Shown here piece after piece: positions 49,875 to 60,832 of a DNA stretch of 64,000 nt (position 1 is the first letter of the stretch; each line of letters begins with the position of its first letter). The stretch is from Prunella strophiata (Eukaryota; Chordata; Aves; Passeriformes; Prunellidae): assembly GCA_036583965.1 (NCBI GenBank), contig JAZBQD010000030.1, positions 88,953,300 to 89,017,299 of the forward strand, read 5' to 3'. The notes beneath the pieces were generated by a model. It saw nothing but the letters and a program-made list of their open reading frames with translations. It searched no databases and was not told the origin of the DNA. The translations under genes and the position numbers were made by a program.

Positions 49875-50474
49875 TGTCTCAGTTTGAAAAGACAGGTGTC
49901 TGCTAAGGAAGGCAGGAGCCTCCCTTGAAATGGAAAATGTAAACCCTCTCCCTTGTAATTATTATAAATTTTGAAATTAAGGGGCTCTCAGGTAAAGATA
50001 TGGGATTTAGGAATAAAAGTTCTTTACCAGGACAATTTTAAAATTGCAGTCCTCCTGGAGTGACAGATGTCGGTTCTGTTGAAGCAGTGATCCTGTAGAA
50101 GGGTGGGAGTTTTCCTCTGAAGGTCCAGTGGAGGTGTAGATGGGCCTGGTCTTTCCTCTGGGAATCCAGTGAAGAAGATTCTCCTCCAAGAACCCCGTGG
50201 GAAAAGGCTGGCTGTGCTGTCTCCAGGTGATATTATATGCAGGTAGGAGTGCTTGGCTCCTCCCCCTGGGCGGAGCATCTCACAATGCCATGGTGTCATT
50301 TTTATCAGTCCTGCAGTGCCATTCAATGGCCCATTAACAAAAGATGTCTCCTGGAGGGAGGAATGGTCATGGAAGAGATAAAGAAAACTGCCCCATTAAC
50401 AGAAGAATACTGCCCCTCCTCTAATAGATGGGAGACGATTACACAGCCCCAGCTACCTCTTGAAACCTAAGACA
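49875..50474. mobile_element. LTR-like repeat (copy B)
   Basis: Counterpart of 41220-41815, with the same TGTCTCAG and AAGACA ends and a few one-base insertions. Confidence 0.6.
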
Positions 50475-51451
50475 ACCTTCTAACCAAATGTTATATTTGC
50501 ATCTGCTCCTTAACAATGCATTATTAGCAATATCATCTCTGTATGTGTTCATTAGTTGAACATGGATTTACCTTTCTGTATTTAGAAGCAGGACAAGGCC
50601 CCATCTGGCTCTGCTTGGGGATGTAGGATCCAAGTCAGCTCCGTTGGTTCCCCCTTGAGCCCTGGCCAGGCTTTGTGAGGGACCCAAGAGGAGAATGAAA
50701 CCAGATGTTGCTGCACTAGGAGTGCTGTCAGTTTGTTTATTCAGCACTATCAGAGCTGGGCCCTCTCCCAGTGGGGCTGGAGCCTCAGCTGTGGCTGGAG
50801 GCACCTGCAGGAATTCCCAGTGTCCAGGAGTGGCTCTGCAGTCCTTGGCTGAGACAGACTTCCCCCAGCTGATGTGTGGCTCTGGTTGGTGGTAAAGCCT
50901 GAGGGTAACTGGTGCTGGATCTTTCTTAATCACTGCAGGCAATCTTTGGTAGTGATGGTTGGGTACATTGCTGATCTTCTTTTTGTAATTCTTTGCTAAT
51001 GACTTTGTGCTTTGCAGAGCTTCTCCTTTTGTCATTCTTTGCAGTTTTGCCCTATATAAATTACACATTTCTGTGTTTTTGATGCTGACCTTGCTCACTG
51101 GCAAAACAGGGCCCCATCCTGCCTAAGAGTTACCTGGGAAGACAAAAACCCTCACTCCAAATGTCCCACCTTCCTCCTTGTTCCCCCCACATTACACACT
51201 GAGCATCATGTCCTATGGTCTGGGGTATCCCCGGGGTCACTTGGGGTCACCTGTCCTGGCTGTGTCCCCTCCCAGCCTCCCCCTCAGCCCCAGCCCCCCC
51301 CCGCGTGGCCCAGTGGGGCAGGACAGCAGGCCTTGCTCAGTGGGAGCTAAGCCGGAGCAGGCAAAACCATTCTGTGTGCTCAGCACTGTGCTCAGCACGC
51401 GGCACCAGAGGTCTCAGTGCCAGTGTCTGTGTGCCATCAGTCCTGACAGGG
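50475..51451. other. Duplicated sequence without gene (copy B)
   Basis: Counterpart of 41816-42788. The 178-codon minus-strand frame here (50568-51104) is interrupted by a stop in copy A and has no recognisable domain. Confidence 0.35.
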
Positions 51452-51526
51452 GTTTCCATGGCAACTGCCAGGGGGGGACAGGATGACCCAGGTGTACAGC
51501 CAGTGACAGTTGCCCATGGGGAAAAC
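51452..51526. promoter_or_regulatory. RFX X-box-like pair (copy B), second site broken
   Basis: GTTTCCATGGCAAC at 51452-51465 is intact. The inverted partner has become GTTGCCCATGGGGAAAAC (51509-51526) through extra bases in homopolymer runs. Confidence 0.6.
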
Positions 51527-52109
51527 AGTGGCCCAGCACTAGCCCATTGCGTCCTTGCCTGACCGGCCTTTGCCCTGGCAGTGCCGTTTTGATGCTGGTT
51601 CCGCGGGGTTTGCAAAGTGCAGGTTGGGCTGATGATCCACCCTCACAGCTGGCCCAGGGCAGGTCTGCAGTGCTCTTGGAGGCAGCTTGGGCTTGGCACA
51701 CACTTGATGAGTGTGTCTGTTTTCAATTGGGAAATTCTGAATTTTTGATTGCTTCAAAAAATTAAAAAGGGAAGATCCCTCTTTGTCTGAGTGCCTGGGA
51801 CCCAGTAAAGCTGGTCTCTGGTGAGTGAGAAGAGACAGGATGGGGTTGGGGAATGTGGAGCAAGGTTGTCCACACTGGGTCAGAGCTCAAGGCACAACTT
51901 GTCTGAGCAGGCCAGACCTACTTAGGAGAGACCCTGGGTCAGTATCAGTCATTTTAGGCTGAGTCACATCTTCCCTAAAGAGAAAAACACACTCTTTAAA
52001 AAATGAATGTGGATTTATTAGAAGCTCGTTGAAATATTTCTCCATCACTTTTAAAAAAGAACTTCCTAATGAAGTGCCCCAGACCCGAGGGAAATCAAGG
52101 CACAGCCAT

Positions 52110-52780
52110 GGTTTGTCAGGACTTGCTTGATCCTAATGATCCCTGTGGTGCATTTGGAGCTGAGCCCTGGAACCTCAGGGCCTGAGAGGAGATTGCACAA
52201 ACCTTTCCAGGAGTCAAAGTCTGAGGAAAAACCCAAAGTGTCTCCAGGCATTAATGGGTCCCACTGAGGTCCATCCCCAACACAGGCTCCTCATGGACTC
52301 CTTGGAGGAGAGAATTGGAGGCCAGGATGGCACAAAAACCTCTCAGAGACTCAGTGTGGGAAGGAAAATCCAATGCACTTTAAACATCTTGATTATCTCA
52401 AAACATTAATGAGCCCCACTGAGTGTCAATGCAAAGCTCTCAAGGGAGTCATTAAAGTAGATAATTGGGGCCATGATTGCACAAACCTCTCACAGAGTCT
52501 GTATCAAAAGGGAAACATCAAGTAGCTTCAAATAACTGAAGCACCTTGAAGCATGAATGAGCCCCACTGAGTGTTGTTACTTGACAAAGAACCTCAAGGG
52601 ACTAATTACAGCAGATAATTGGAGGCCATGATTGCACAAACCTCTCAGAGACTCCAAGGCAAAAGCAAAACCCAAAAGTCCTTTGAAAAACCTGCAGTCC
52701 CTGGGAGCATGAAGGAGCCCCCAGGGCCACTCCTGACCAAGGCTCCCCAGGGACTCCTTCCAGCAGATCCTTGAGGCCAC
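52110..52780. repeat. ~152-bp degenerate tandem repeat (copy B)
   Basis: Counterpart of 43425-44100, with the same landmarks and the same number of units. Confidence 0.8.
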
Positions 52781-53371
52781 TGGGATGTGGGCTAGGGGGG
52801 GGGATGCTGAGGGCAGGACAAGGGGGTGACAGTGGCCAGCCTGGCTGGGGCTGTGCCAGGAGACCCCAGTGCCTCAGGACAAGGTGTCTGCTCAAAGCCC
52901 TTGGTGGCACAAAGGCTGCTGTGCCCCAGGGCACCAAGACTTGGCTTCTCTTTGTCATTGCTGCCTCCAGTTCTCTCCTCTGCCTGGGGCCTGGGGACAC
53001 TTTCTCAGTCATGTCCCTCAGTGGGACCCATTAAAAGTCAAAGAAACTTTGGGAGTTGGATTCTGACCTGGAGTTCTTGAGAGGTTTCTTCAGCTCCCTC
53101 TCAGGGACTGATGTTCAGGGCCTCAGCACAAAGCCCCAGAGGGTGATGAAAGTCCTTGTGCTGTGTCTGTGCTGCTGAGCTGGGCCAGGCTCCTGGCCCA
53201 GAGGCAGCTCCTGGCAAGGGCAGTGCTGCAGAGAGACAGCTCTGGCCAGGAGCAGCTCCTGTGCACAGCCCAGCAGGGCTGGGGCACTGCCAGGGCACCT
53301 CAGGGACACGAGCAGGGCACAGACAGAGCTCACAGGGGCTCAGCACTGCCAGGGGCTCTGGGATGTGCCAG

Positions 53372-54015
53372 AGGGGGCTGTGTCACAGCAGTACCTCTGT
53401 GGCTGTGTCCCAGAGGCACAGAGCAGCTGTGATGGCAGAAAGGGGCTGTGTGACAGCTCAGAGTGGGTTGTGTGAGGTCACCGATTGGGCTATGACATCA
53501 CAGAGTTTGTTGTGTGAGGTCATTGAGCGGCTACAGCATCATAGAGGGGACTGTGTGACATCACAGAGCAGGCTGTGACATCATGGCATGGCTGTATGAC
53601 ATCATAGAGCAGGCTGTGAGGTCAAAGTGTGTGCTGTGACATTCCAGAGTGGCAGTATGACATCACAGAGAGGGTTGTGTGACATCACTGAGGGGGTGGT
53701 GACATCACAGATGTGGCTGTGACATCATAGAGCAGGGTGTGAGGCCATAGAGCAAACTCTGCCATCATGGAGGGTGGATCTGTGACATCAGAGTGTGGGT
53801 TGTGACATCATTGGGTGTCTGAGTAATATCACAGAACAGGCTGTGACATCACAGAGCAGAGAGTGACGTCACAGAGTCTTTTGTGACATCACAGTGCAGC
53901 TGTTTGACATCAGAGTGTGACATTCCAGCACTGGCTCTGTGACATCACAAAGGGGGCTGTGTGATGTTCCAGAGTGGGCTGTGACATCACAGGGGCTGTG
54001 TGACATCACAGGGGC
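53372..54015. repeat. TGACATCA-rich minisatellite, degenerate (copy B)
   Basis: Loose units around 'tgtgacatcacagag' continue through the whole region. Only one or two units of the perfect 19-mer seen in copy A are present, at the right end (about 53985). One unit contains a perfect CRE palindrome, TGACGTCA, at 53864-53871. Confidence 0.85.
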
Positions 54016-54615
54016 CTTGTGAGGTCACTGGGGAGGTCACTCCACCCCAGTCCCCCTCACAGTTCCCCCCAGAGCAGTCCAACACTGCTCGTGCACAGCA
54101 GGGTCCCCTGTCCCCCCGGGTCCCCCCGCCCCCGGCACTGCAGCCTCCCCCAGAGGATGTTCCACCAGATCCACCCCAGAGCCTGACACGGGCACGGGGG
54201 GCTGGGCCATGGGGGGTGGGACAGGGGGACAGGGACCCCCTGGCAGCGTCCCCGTGTCCCCCAGGGCCAGAGCCTGGGCCAGGGCTCCTTCACCCTGTTA
54301 CCAACAAGGGCTTGAGAGCACTGAAAAAATCCCCAGCAAGGGATCAGCAAAAACCAGATTTAATATTCAGTGACAGCAGCACAAAGTTCCTTGGCAAGAG
54401 TCGCTCTGCTCCTGACTGGACACTTCAGGCACAGCAAGGAAACAAAGCCAAAAGAAAACCAAACAAAATCCAGGCAATCAAACCAGAAAGGAGCTGAGAA
54501 CTGTCCGTGTGTGTGTCTGTGTGCCTAAAGAACAGTGTGGGAAAGGATAAAAAGAATATGGCCCAAAAGCTAAACAGTGCTCAAACTTAACAGGACTTGA
54601 CTGATGCCTTAGACT

Positions 54616-54804
54616 TCAGCATTTAGCAAAAGAACAGCACTTAACAGTATTTAACCTTACTTATAACCTAGGACTTCATGATTTAACAGTGGAATAACAC
54701 AACAATATTCAGCTTAGCTTATAACTTATATTAAACCAAACCACTTAGCAAAAGAACAACTCTTAGCAGCATTTAACTTAGCTTACAGCTTGTGATTCAA
54801 TGTT
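54616..54804. repeat. ~60-bp tandem repeat, three units (copy B)
   Basis: Counterpart of 45947-46135, with one or two single-base differences. Confidence 0.7.
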
Positions 54805-54913
54805 ACAGGCCTGACTGCCTCAGCTATCCAAGGCACTCAAGCCCCTCAGAGAGCAGCATTTGTGCCACATTTCCCGAGCACAGGCACTGGTGTGTGCACA
54901 CAGACACAAAGAG

Positions 54914-55725
54914 TCAGTGCAAGGCACCTGTGAGCAATTCCCCTGAGGGCAGGGAAATGCTCCCTGTGGATGCATTGGCATCGCTGGGTTGGATTTCACA
55001 GGACAAACACTCTGTGTCATTCAGGATAATTTTAGTAAGTTTTCCCCTATCTAGAGGGAACAGCTCCTGGAAGCTAAGATAATTATGTCTCTTAACTGCT
55101 CTTCTTTTCATCCACTTTTGAAAAGGTCTTATTGGTCCTTTTTCCTGGGTCCCCATTTTTCTCTTATCTTGGGTTGCTGTTCTTATCTGCCTTATTGATT
55201 TGAAGCATCAGAAGCAGTCCTCTGTTGATTGGTAGATTGTTGATTGCATCTCCTGGCCATCAGGTAAGTGCTTGAATGCCCCCAGGAAGGTGTTAATTGT
55301 CCCAGCTGATGGCCATTCACTGAGGGTTCTGAGATAATGGGCCTGCAGCTGCCCCTCCCTCTGCCAGTTGGTGTTTCCCAGCTGTTTGTTATCCTTATCA
55401 GGGTGGTGACTCCTCCATCTGAGCTTCTGTTTTCCTTCCAGCAGCTGGTCTCCCTGGCATCTGACTCCTCCCAAGACCTTTCTCCAAGTCCATTCTCAGG
55501 CCCACAGCTGCTCTCCTGCTTCAATGACTCATCCCAGGTTTCTTATCTACATCCTCAGCTGATTTCTTGGGCAGCAATCTCCATTTCTTGCTGATTTGTT
55601 TAGATGTTTTGGTGGTGATGTGTGTTCTTTCATGAGTTGATTGATGTTTATGTTCCCCTCAAACTGAGCCTCCAATCTTATCAGTAGTTCTTCCTCCTCT
55701 TTAGTCCAGCATCTTTTGTGGGCTG
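54914..55725 (-). mobile_element. R2-type retrotransposon fragment (copy B)
   Basis: Counterpart of 46245-47055, with the same Myb-like and linker text and the same frameshift near the KTSKQIS motif. A small indel near 55378 changes the surrounding frames. Confidence 0.5.
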
Positions 55726-55762
55726 CTCAATTGGAAGTGTGTTTTGGATGGGAAACAGGCAC

Positions 55763-56198
55763 TGTGAAAAATAAGAATAACATGTTTGTTCATCAAGAAT
55801 GGAAACTTGAATGCAGGAGGAACTATGTAAAAATTAAAACATAGAATATGAAGATAGACAAATATTGTGAAACAATAAAATGACTGTATATGGCATAAAG
55901 CTTTGCAGACTTAGCAGGAACTGACAACCACAGCACAGAGGCCTTTGCCTATCAGCACAACGCAGAAGCCTTTGCCTATCAGCACCACAGAAGCCTTTGC
56001 CTAAGAGATATGTACATGGAGTTATCAAGAGAACCATAAAAGGGGACTGCTAGGGGGAAAAGGGTGTCAGCCGTTGGCGGAGCGTGGACTCCCCGGCTGC
56101 ACCCAGCGCTGTTTGCTGGCTATCGCTTGCTATAATTAATAAAATTATTAATTGATCCTCAAAGGCTGAATCAAATTATTTGCCTCAAACTTATAACA
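55763..56198 (+). mobile_element. ERV 5' LTR (copy B)
   Basis: Counterpart of 47093-47526. Starts TGTGAAAA and ends TTATAACA, 436 bp. The two LTRs belong to duplicate segments and are not the two ends of one provirus, because the same flanking R2-like text precedes both. Confidence 0.8.
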
Positions 56199-56202
56199 AA
56201 TT

Positions 56203-56220
56203 TGGTGCCGTGACTCGGAT
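56203..56220 (+). other. Primer-binding site, tRNA-His type (copy B)
   Basis: TGGTGCCGTGACTCGGAT, identical to copy A, four bases after the LTR. Confidence 0.85.
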
Positions 56221-56801
56221 CAGGCAGCCCCGGTGGAAGGCTCCACTCGGGGAGGCGCCTTTGCCATCTCTTTTGGCAAGCCCCGCGTGAGAAATCTTCC
56301 CCAAAGCCCTGACCGACGAACCTAAAATCCGATAGCAAGCAAGGAACTGCTGGCAACCCCCGTAATCTTTGTGCACAGAGCCCCGGGCGAAGACATCGGA
56401 TGATGTAAGTGTTCTCCGAAGGATCTTGTGTCCATAGGAGGTGTCCTGCTTCAGGGAAGCAGGATACGCTCGGTCGGGAGTTGGGTTCGTGGAGTTTTTG
56501 CCGAGTGGGACGTCCTAAGCGAGGCGTCCCCGAGAGACGCCCTAGGTGAGATGTCCCCGAGTGTGCTGAGGACGCCCTAGGACGAGGCGTCTTCTGTGTG
56601 CCGAGTGTGTGAGATGTCCCTATAGGACGAGGCGAGTGCGGACCCCTTAGTAGTGCAGTTCCCATATCCGGCGACGGACTGGGCCACGAATTGGGGGAAG
56701 CGTGTGTGTGTGTGTGTGTGTGAAGGCCACTCCGGACACTCCATAAGATGGGTCAGAGGAAAGCAAGCCATCTGAACCCATGGGTGGGGGAACCCCTGTA
56801 A
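56221..56801 (+). mobile_element. ERV leader and broken gag start (copy B)
   Basis: Leader with the same GACGTCC/GGCGTC motifs. A (TG)n run at 56703-56722 is more regular here than in copy A. The Met-Gly frame opens at 56748 and stops at 56801, at the same place as in copy A, so the break predates the duplication. Confidence 0.6.
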
Positions 56802-57826
56802 AACTTCCCCATATCCCGGATTCCGGGAGACAGTCCATTAGGACTAATGATTCAGCATTAGGATTAATGATTCGGCATTGGAACACTTACCCCTTTAGGA
56901 AGAGGAAAGATAAAAGTTAAGATGGTTCATTATCGCATGGAATTTTGAACAGGAAATCAGATAAGAGGAGAAGAGGAAAAAAAAGAAAAAGTATAAAACC
57001 CCTGAACTTTTAAGTTTAAAGGGACTCAAAGTTTTAAAAATCCAAATAGCAGTTTGTGGATTGAGAGCGGCTGGGGGATTGTGGTTTGTGAATTCTGGGT
57101 CGCGGACGGTCTCAGACCGGGTGGCAGGAGACTGTGATTAAACTCTCAGCATTTTGGCTGTAAGGTGTGTGTGCTCAAGCAGTAAAATCATTAATGTGCT
57201 GTATGTGTCGTGGTTTATGTGAATTTGCATTGTAAGAGCCTTGATTTGTGTGCTCTTTGGGTGTCCTGGGTTGCAATGCAAGATGTATTTTATTACCATC
57301 TCCTTGTACTGTTAAAACTGGGAGGAGGCAGTGTTCTCCTTATCGCTTACCTCCTGCTGCGGGATTGTCTCATGTTAATGGCTCTGTTAATGGCCCATCA
57401 AGGTCCTTATCACATAATTCATAGAAGTTACAATAGTCCATTGTGAGGTGCTCTGCCCAAGGGGGAGGGCCAGGCAGTTTCATGGGATAAAGTTTGGGTT
57501 TTGAGACTGAAGAAGCAGTACTGTTCTCTGGCCTGCAGAGGACACAGGACTGCCGGCTGCCAGCCTCTACTGCTTCGGTGGGACCATTTCATTTGGGACT
57601 GCTATCACCACTCCAACTAAGAGGGAAAGATATCAGGTTGCACTTTGACTCTGTTTTGGTTTTTTTTTTTTTTCTTCTTTCTTTCCTTTGCATGTATTTT
57701 ATTTTAGTTTTCTATTAAATTGTATTTCTGACTTAGAGTGTCTCACCAGTTTTTACTTTCAAACCAGTACATTGGGATAAATGCTTTAAGGTTTGTTGTG
57801 AAAGAGCTTTGAAATCCCTGCCTGAG
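56802..57826 (+). mobile_element. ERV-derived remnant (copy B)
   Basis: Counterpart of 48137-49181, with many one- to five-base indels between the copies. It ends in 'gagtgtctcaccag' text and the shared 'ccctgcctgagc' breakpoint. Confidence 0.35.
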
Positions 57827-58243
57827 CAGTGGCGGGATATTTGCATTTGTGCCTGGGAGAGCAGGAGGATTTGGAATGCTCCTACCATGCCTGGGTTGTA
57901 TGTTACAGGGAAGCGTTATGTGAGTTCTGACTGTGTAACTGATTGTGGGATTTCAACCAGTGTGTTGTTAAGTAAAAACAATTGTGAGTGAAGAAGCTGT
58001 TTGTTCTGTGTGTAAAAGGAGCAGACTCCTTTTACAGTGTGTGAGAGGTTCGAAGTTACACCCGGCACAGCCTCAGTGACCGGCAGAGGGATTCAGGTTT
58101 TTTTTAGCCTAGGACTATGGTGGGGGCACACCAAGGGCCACCTACACGTGGGGACGAGACGTGACCTTGCTTCCTTCCCCTTCATCCGAAGAGCCGCCAG
58201 CCAGGGGAGCGGTGGCCACAGCAGCGAGTGACAGCCAGCCCAC
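57827..58243. other. Region upstream of the FCRL gene
   Basis: Sequence unique to copy B's side. A 60-codon plus-strand frame (57809-57991) crosses the breakpoint and is not recognised. An inverted repeat, AAAAGGAGCAG/CTCCTTTTA-like, lies near 58014-58036. The FCRL promoter and 5' UTR should lie here; no TATA box is clear. Confidence 0.35.
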
Positions 58244-58292
58244 ATGGCTGGGGACACCAGGATGGCCGGGAAGGTGGCGCTGCTCCTGTGGG
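58244..58292 (+). CDS. Fc-receptor-like protein, exon 1 (signal peptide, first part)
   Basis: ATG opens MAGDTRMAGKVALLLW, a short start followed by a hydrophobic run, ending G|GTGAGTG in phase 1. A second in-frame ATG at 58262 could also serve. The whole gene reads as ten exons (to 62085), 1437 coding bases, 478 residues: split signal peptide, four Ig domains, a transmembrane segment and a tail with two ITIMs. That is the plan of inhibitory FCRL receptors, which act on leukocyte surfaces and recruit SH2 phosphatases. I recognise the family, not a specific orthologue. Confidence 0.85.
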
Positions 58293-58434
58293 GTGAGTGC
58301 CCTGGGCACGGGCCTGACACCCCGGGGATGGGCCCTGGTGAGGAAGAGACTGATGGGGAGGGGGCACAGGGGGGCTGTGGGGTCCCCTGAGGTCCCCAAT
58401 GGCAGCAGGGCATGGAGCCCAGAGTGACCAGAGT

Positions 58435-58700
58435 TGTGGGGTGGGTGTGGGGAAACAAGAAAGGGGGGACAGGAACAGGGAAAGGAACAGGCCAATAGAG
58501 ATGTGGGGACAAGGATGTGGCAGAAGGAACCTTGGGGCTGGGGCAGCTGTGGGGACAGGGACAGGGGAACAGGGATGCAGGGACAGGGACAGGGGCCACA
58601 GACGATGTGGATGGGCCATGGGCACAGAAGCCACCAGAATGGGATCATGGGCACAGGGCCATGGGGATGTGGCTGTGGGGACAGGTGCTGTAGGTTTGGT
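58435..58700 (+). repeat. GGGACA-rich simple repeat in FCRL intron 1
   Basis: Irregular repetition of 'ggggacaggg', 'aacaggga' and 'atggggatgtgg' on the plus strand. The composition opens long proline-rich frames on the minus strand that are not genes. Confidence 0.75.
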
Positions 58701-58910
58701 GGAAGTGACCTGTGCAAACAAGGGGTGTCCACAGTGTCCCCATGTCCTGCTTCAGCCCAGGGTAACTGAGGTATTCCTGTCCTCAAGACCTCTGTGCTAC
58801 ACCAGTGTTCCTGTGGGGACAGTTTGGGGACAGCTCCCACATCTCGTCCCTCAGGTGGTGCTTTCCCAGCAGGGCCACCCCCACCCAGCCCTGTCCCTTC
58901 TCCCTTCCAG

Positions 58911-58931
58911 CTCAGACCCTCGGCCTCACTG
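58911..58931 (+). CDS. FCRL exon 2, the 21-bp signal-peptide mini-exon
   Basis: CTCAGACCCTCGGCCTCACTG lies between CCCTTCCAG and GTGAGTC. It is exactly 21 bp, encodes (A)QTLGLT and is phase 1 at both ends. A 21-bp second signal-peptide exon is a hallmark of the Fc receptor/FCRL gene family. Confidence 0.9.
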
Positions 58932-59019
58932 GTGAGTCATCGGGGGATGCCATGTCCCCATCCTGCTGTCCCCAGCCCTGTGGTGGCCCTGGCAGGCTGG
59001 TGTCCCCTGTCACCCACAG

Positions 59020-59250
59020 GCGCCCAGACCACCCATCTCCTCGTGGAGCCCCCCTGGAGGCCAGCGGTGCTGTGGGACCGGGTGACATTGACCTGCCAGG
59101 GCTCGGGGACTGCCGATGCCACCACCTGGTACAAGGACGGGCAGCGATGGGGGCAGAAGGGAAACGACCACTTCACTGTCACCGAGAGAGGCACCTACAC
59201 GTGTGACAGACCCGGCAGTGGGCTCAGCCCCTCCGTGAGAGTCTTAAAAG
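59020..59250 (+). CDS. FCRL exon 3, Ig domain D1
   Basis: Acceptor CACCCACAG, donor AAAAG|GTGAGG, 231 bp, phase 1-1, residues 24-100. AQTTHLLVEPPWRPAV opens a C2-type domain with cysteines in LTCQGSG and YTCDRPG and the usual tryptophan (TWYKDG). This is the typical first extracellular domain of FcR/FCRL proteins. Confidence 0.93.
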
Positions 59251-59505
59251 GTGAGGGAGTTTTGGGTGTCCCCAATCTGGCACCTGCGGAGACACCAAGG
59301 GCTCTGGGTGGACTCCACTCCATGGGTCACCCCCATCGTGTGACCAGAGGCCATCCCCTGCAGACAGGAACATCCCAGAGCAGAGGGACCCCCATGCTGG
59401 AATTTAGGACCCCTAGTGTGCTGGGTTTGAGCCAATGGGGGGAGTCCCGGTGACATCAGCACCCTCCAGAACCCTGTGATGTGACTGCACCCCCCTGTCT
59501 CACAG

Positions 59506-59763
59506 ACCAGCTGGTGCTGCAGGTGCCGGCATGGGCGCTGCTGGAGGGGGACACAGTGACACTGCGCTGCCGGGGCAGTTTGAACAACACGGTCACCTCA
59601 GTGTCCTTCTACCGCGAGGAGAAAGAACTGGGGGGACTCAGCGATGGGACCAAGCTGTCCCTGTCCCCTCTGCAGCTGCACCACAGCGGCCGCTACCGCT
59701 GCAGGGGCTGGGTGGACTACTGGGGGTGGGCGCAGTCGGCGTTGGTGACAGTGAAAGTGCATG
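59506..59763 (+). CDS. FCRL exon 4, Ig domain D2
   Basis: Acceptor CTCACAG, donor CATG|GTGAGC, 258 bp, residues 101-186. DQLVLQVPAWALLEGD leads into cysteines in LRCRGS and YRCRGW. SVSFYREEKEL and HHSGRYRC are characteristic of FcR D2, where the contact to immunoglobulin lies in classical Fc receptors. An NNT glycosylation sequon follows the first cysteine. Confidence 0.95.
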
Positions 59764-59855
59764 GTGAGCACCCCATAGCAGCCACCCTGATACCCCCACA
59801 ACCCCAAAGCCACAGGGACTCGGGCTTACAAATCCCCCTCCCCTCTCCTTTCCAG

Positions 59856-60134
59856 AGCTCTTTCCAGTGCCGGTGCTGCAGGGTCCCACCATGCCCACCG
59901 AGGGGTTCCCCCTGATTCTCAGCTGCCTCAGCACCCCCAGCCCCCTGCGGCCCCGAGCCCCCCTCCTGCACGTGTTCTACCGGGATGGGCAGGTGGTGGG
60001 GGGCCCGCAGGGGTCCCCGCAGCTGCTGGTGCCTGCCGTGGGGGTCTCCCACTCGGGGAATTACAGCTGCGAGGTGCGCTCTGAGGGCGGGGCCGTGCGG
60101 AAGAGCAGCGCCCGGCTCCGCGTCACGGTGCACA
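59856..60134 (+). CDS. FCRL exon 5, Ig domain D3
   Basis: Acceptor CTTTCCAG, donor GCACA|GTGAGT, 279 bp, residues 187-279. ELFPVPVLQGPTMPTEG is the usual FCRL D3 opening. Cysteines lie in LSCLSTP and YSCEVRS, with SHSGNYSC carrying an N-glycosylation sequon. It ends in phase 1, so it can join exon 6 directly in frame. Confidence 0.95.
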
Positions 60135-60495
60135 GTGAGTGCGGGGATGGGCACGGGGAGCCACCACAGCCTCCTCGGGTCCCCTGCCTGGGTACCTCCA
60201 TTACTGCCTGAGCCCCCTGTCCCTCACTGGTTACTGTCACCTCTCCCTGGGTCCCCTCACCCCTCTGTGAGGTCCCCCCAAGCTTTCGAAGTCCTACCAT
60301 CCCCTTCCCTGGGTCCCCATACCCTCACTGCTGTCCCCCATCTCCCTCTCCAGGCGTCCCCCCGAACCCCCATTCTTCCTTGGGGTTCCTTTCCAAGTCC
60401 CCCTCTATCTCTGCTCCCCCTCTCCCTCACTGGACTCCCTATGCTTCTGTACAACCACCTCGGGTCTCTCACTGTCCCCTGGTGCCCTGGAAGGG

Positions 60496-60743
60496 TCCTG
60501 CTCTTGGGGGTGTCCCTGTGGGCGCAGCCCCCTGGGGGACAGGTGGCACTTGGGGAACACCTGGTTCTGACTTGGGGACATGTGCCCTCCCCTTCACCTG
60601 GCACTGGGGCTCAGGGGCACTGTTGGGCACTGGCTCCTGTCTGGAGCTGCATGTTGGGGACAATGACAGCGGCCACTACCGGTGCCAGGTCAGTGACGGG
60701 GACAGCGTGGCCGAGAGTGACCCCCTGAATGTCACAATCCTTG
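60496..60743 (+). pseudogene. Dead Ig-domain exon (ancestral D4)
   Basis: The start still reads GVSLWAQPPGGQVALGEHLV and, in another frame, the end reads GSGALLGTGS then HVGDNDSGHYRCQVSDGDS. Between them the first cysteine and the segment that should carry the tryptophan are disrupted, and the frame shifts. The expected donor CTTGGTGAGACTGG has become CTTGGAGACTGG, losing the GT. The text before it offers no acceptor in the right phase. Because the flanking exons are both phase 1, skipping it keeps the gene in frame, so the gene survives as a four-domain form. Confidence 0.85.
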
Positions 60744-60832
60744 GAGACTGGGACCCTTGGGCTGAGAGTGACCCCACCCAAAGCACCCCCATCCCACCTC
60801 GCCAGGTGCTAGCCCCATCTGTGTCCCTGCAG

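Larger units (their letters stand above)
49793..57826. repeat. Large duplicated segment, copy B (~8.0 kb)
   Basis: Direct duplicate of 41143-49181. It begins exactly at the gap edge and continues past 'gaaatccctgcctgagc' into sequence leading to the FCRL gene. It differs from copy A mainly in short indels, often in homopolymers, with few substitutions over most of its length. Confidence 0.95.

Noticed and set aside
50568..51104. 178-codon minus-strand frame in copy B
   Set aside because: The near-identical copy A has an in-frame TAG at the equivalent of 'agcacatag', and the text has no domain. Probably chance within a worn repeat.
47093..56198. The two identical LTRs as the 5' and 3' ends of one 9-kb provirus
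   Set aside because: Both are preceded by the same R2-like and minisatellite text and both are followed by a primer-binding site and leader, so they are copies in duplicated segments, each a 5' LTR.
57809..57991. 60-codon frame upstream of FCRL as a retroviral or receptor exon
   Set aside because: It crosses the duplication breakpoint, and I do not recognise its text. No splice signal ties it to the FCRL gene.
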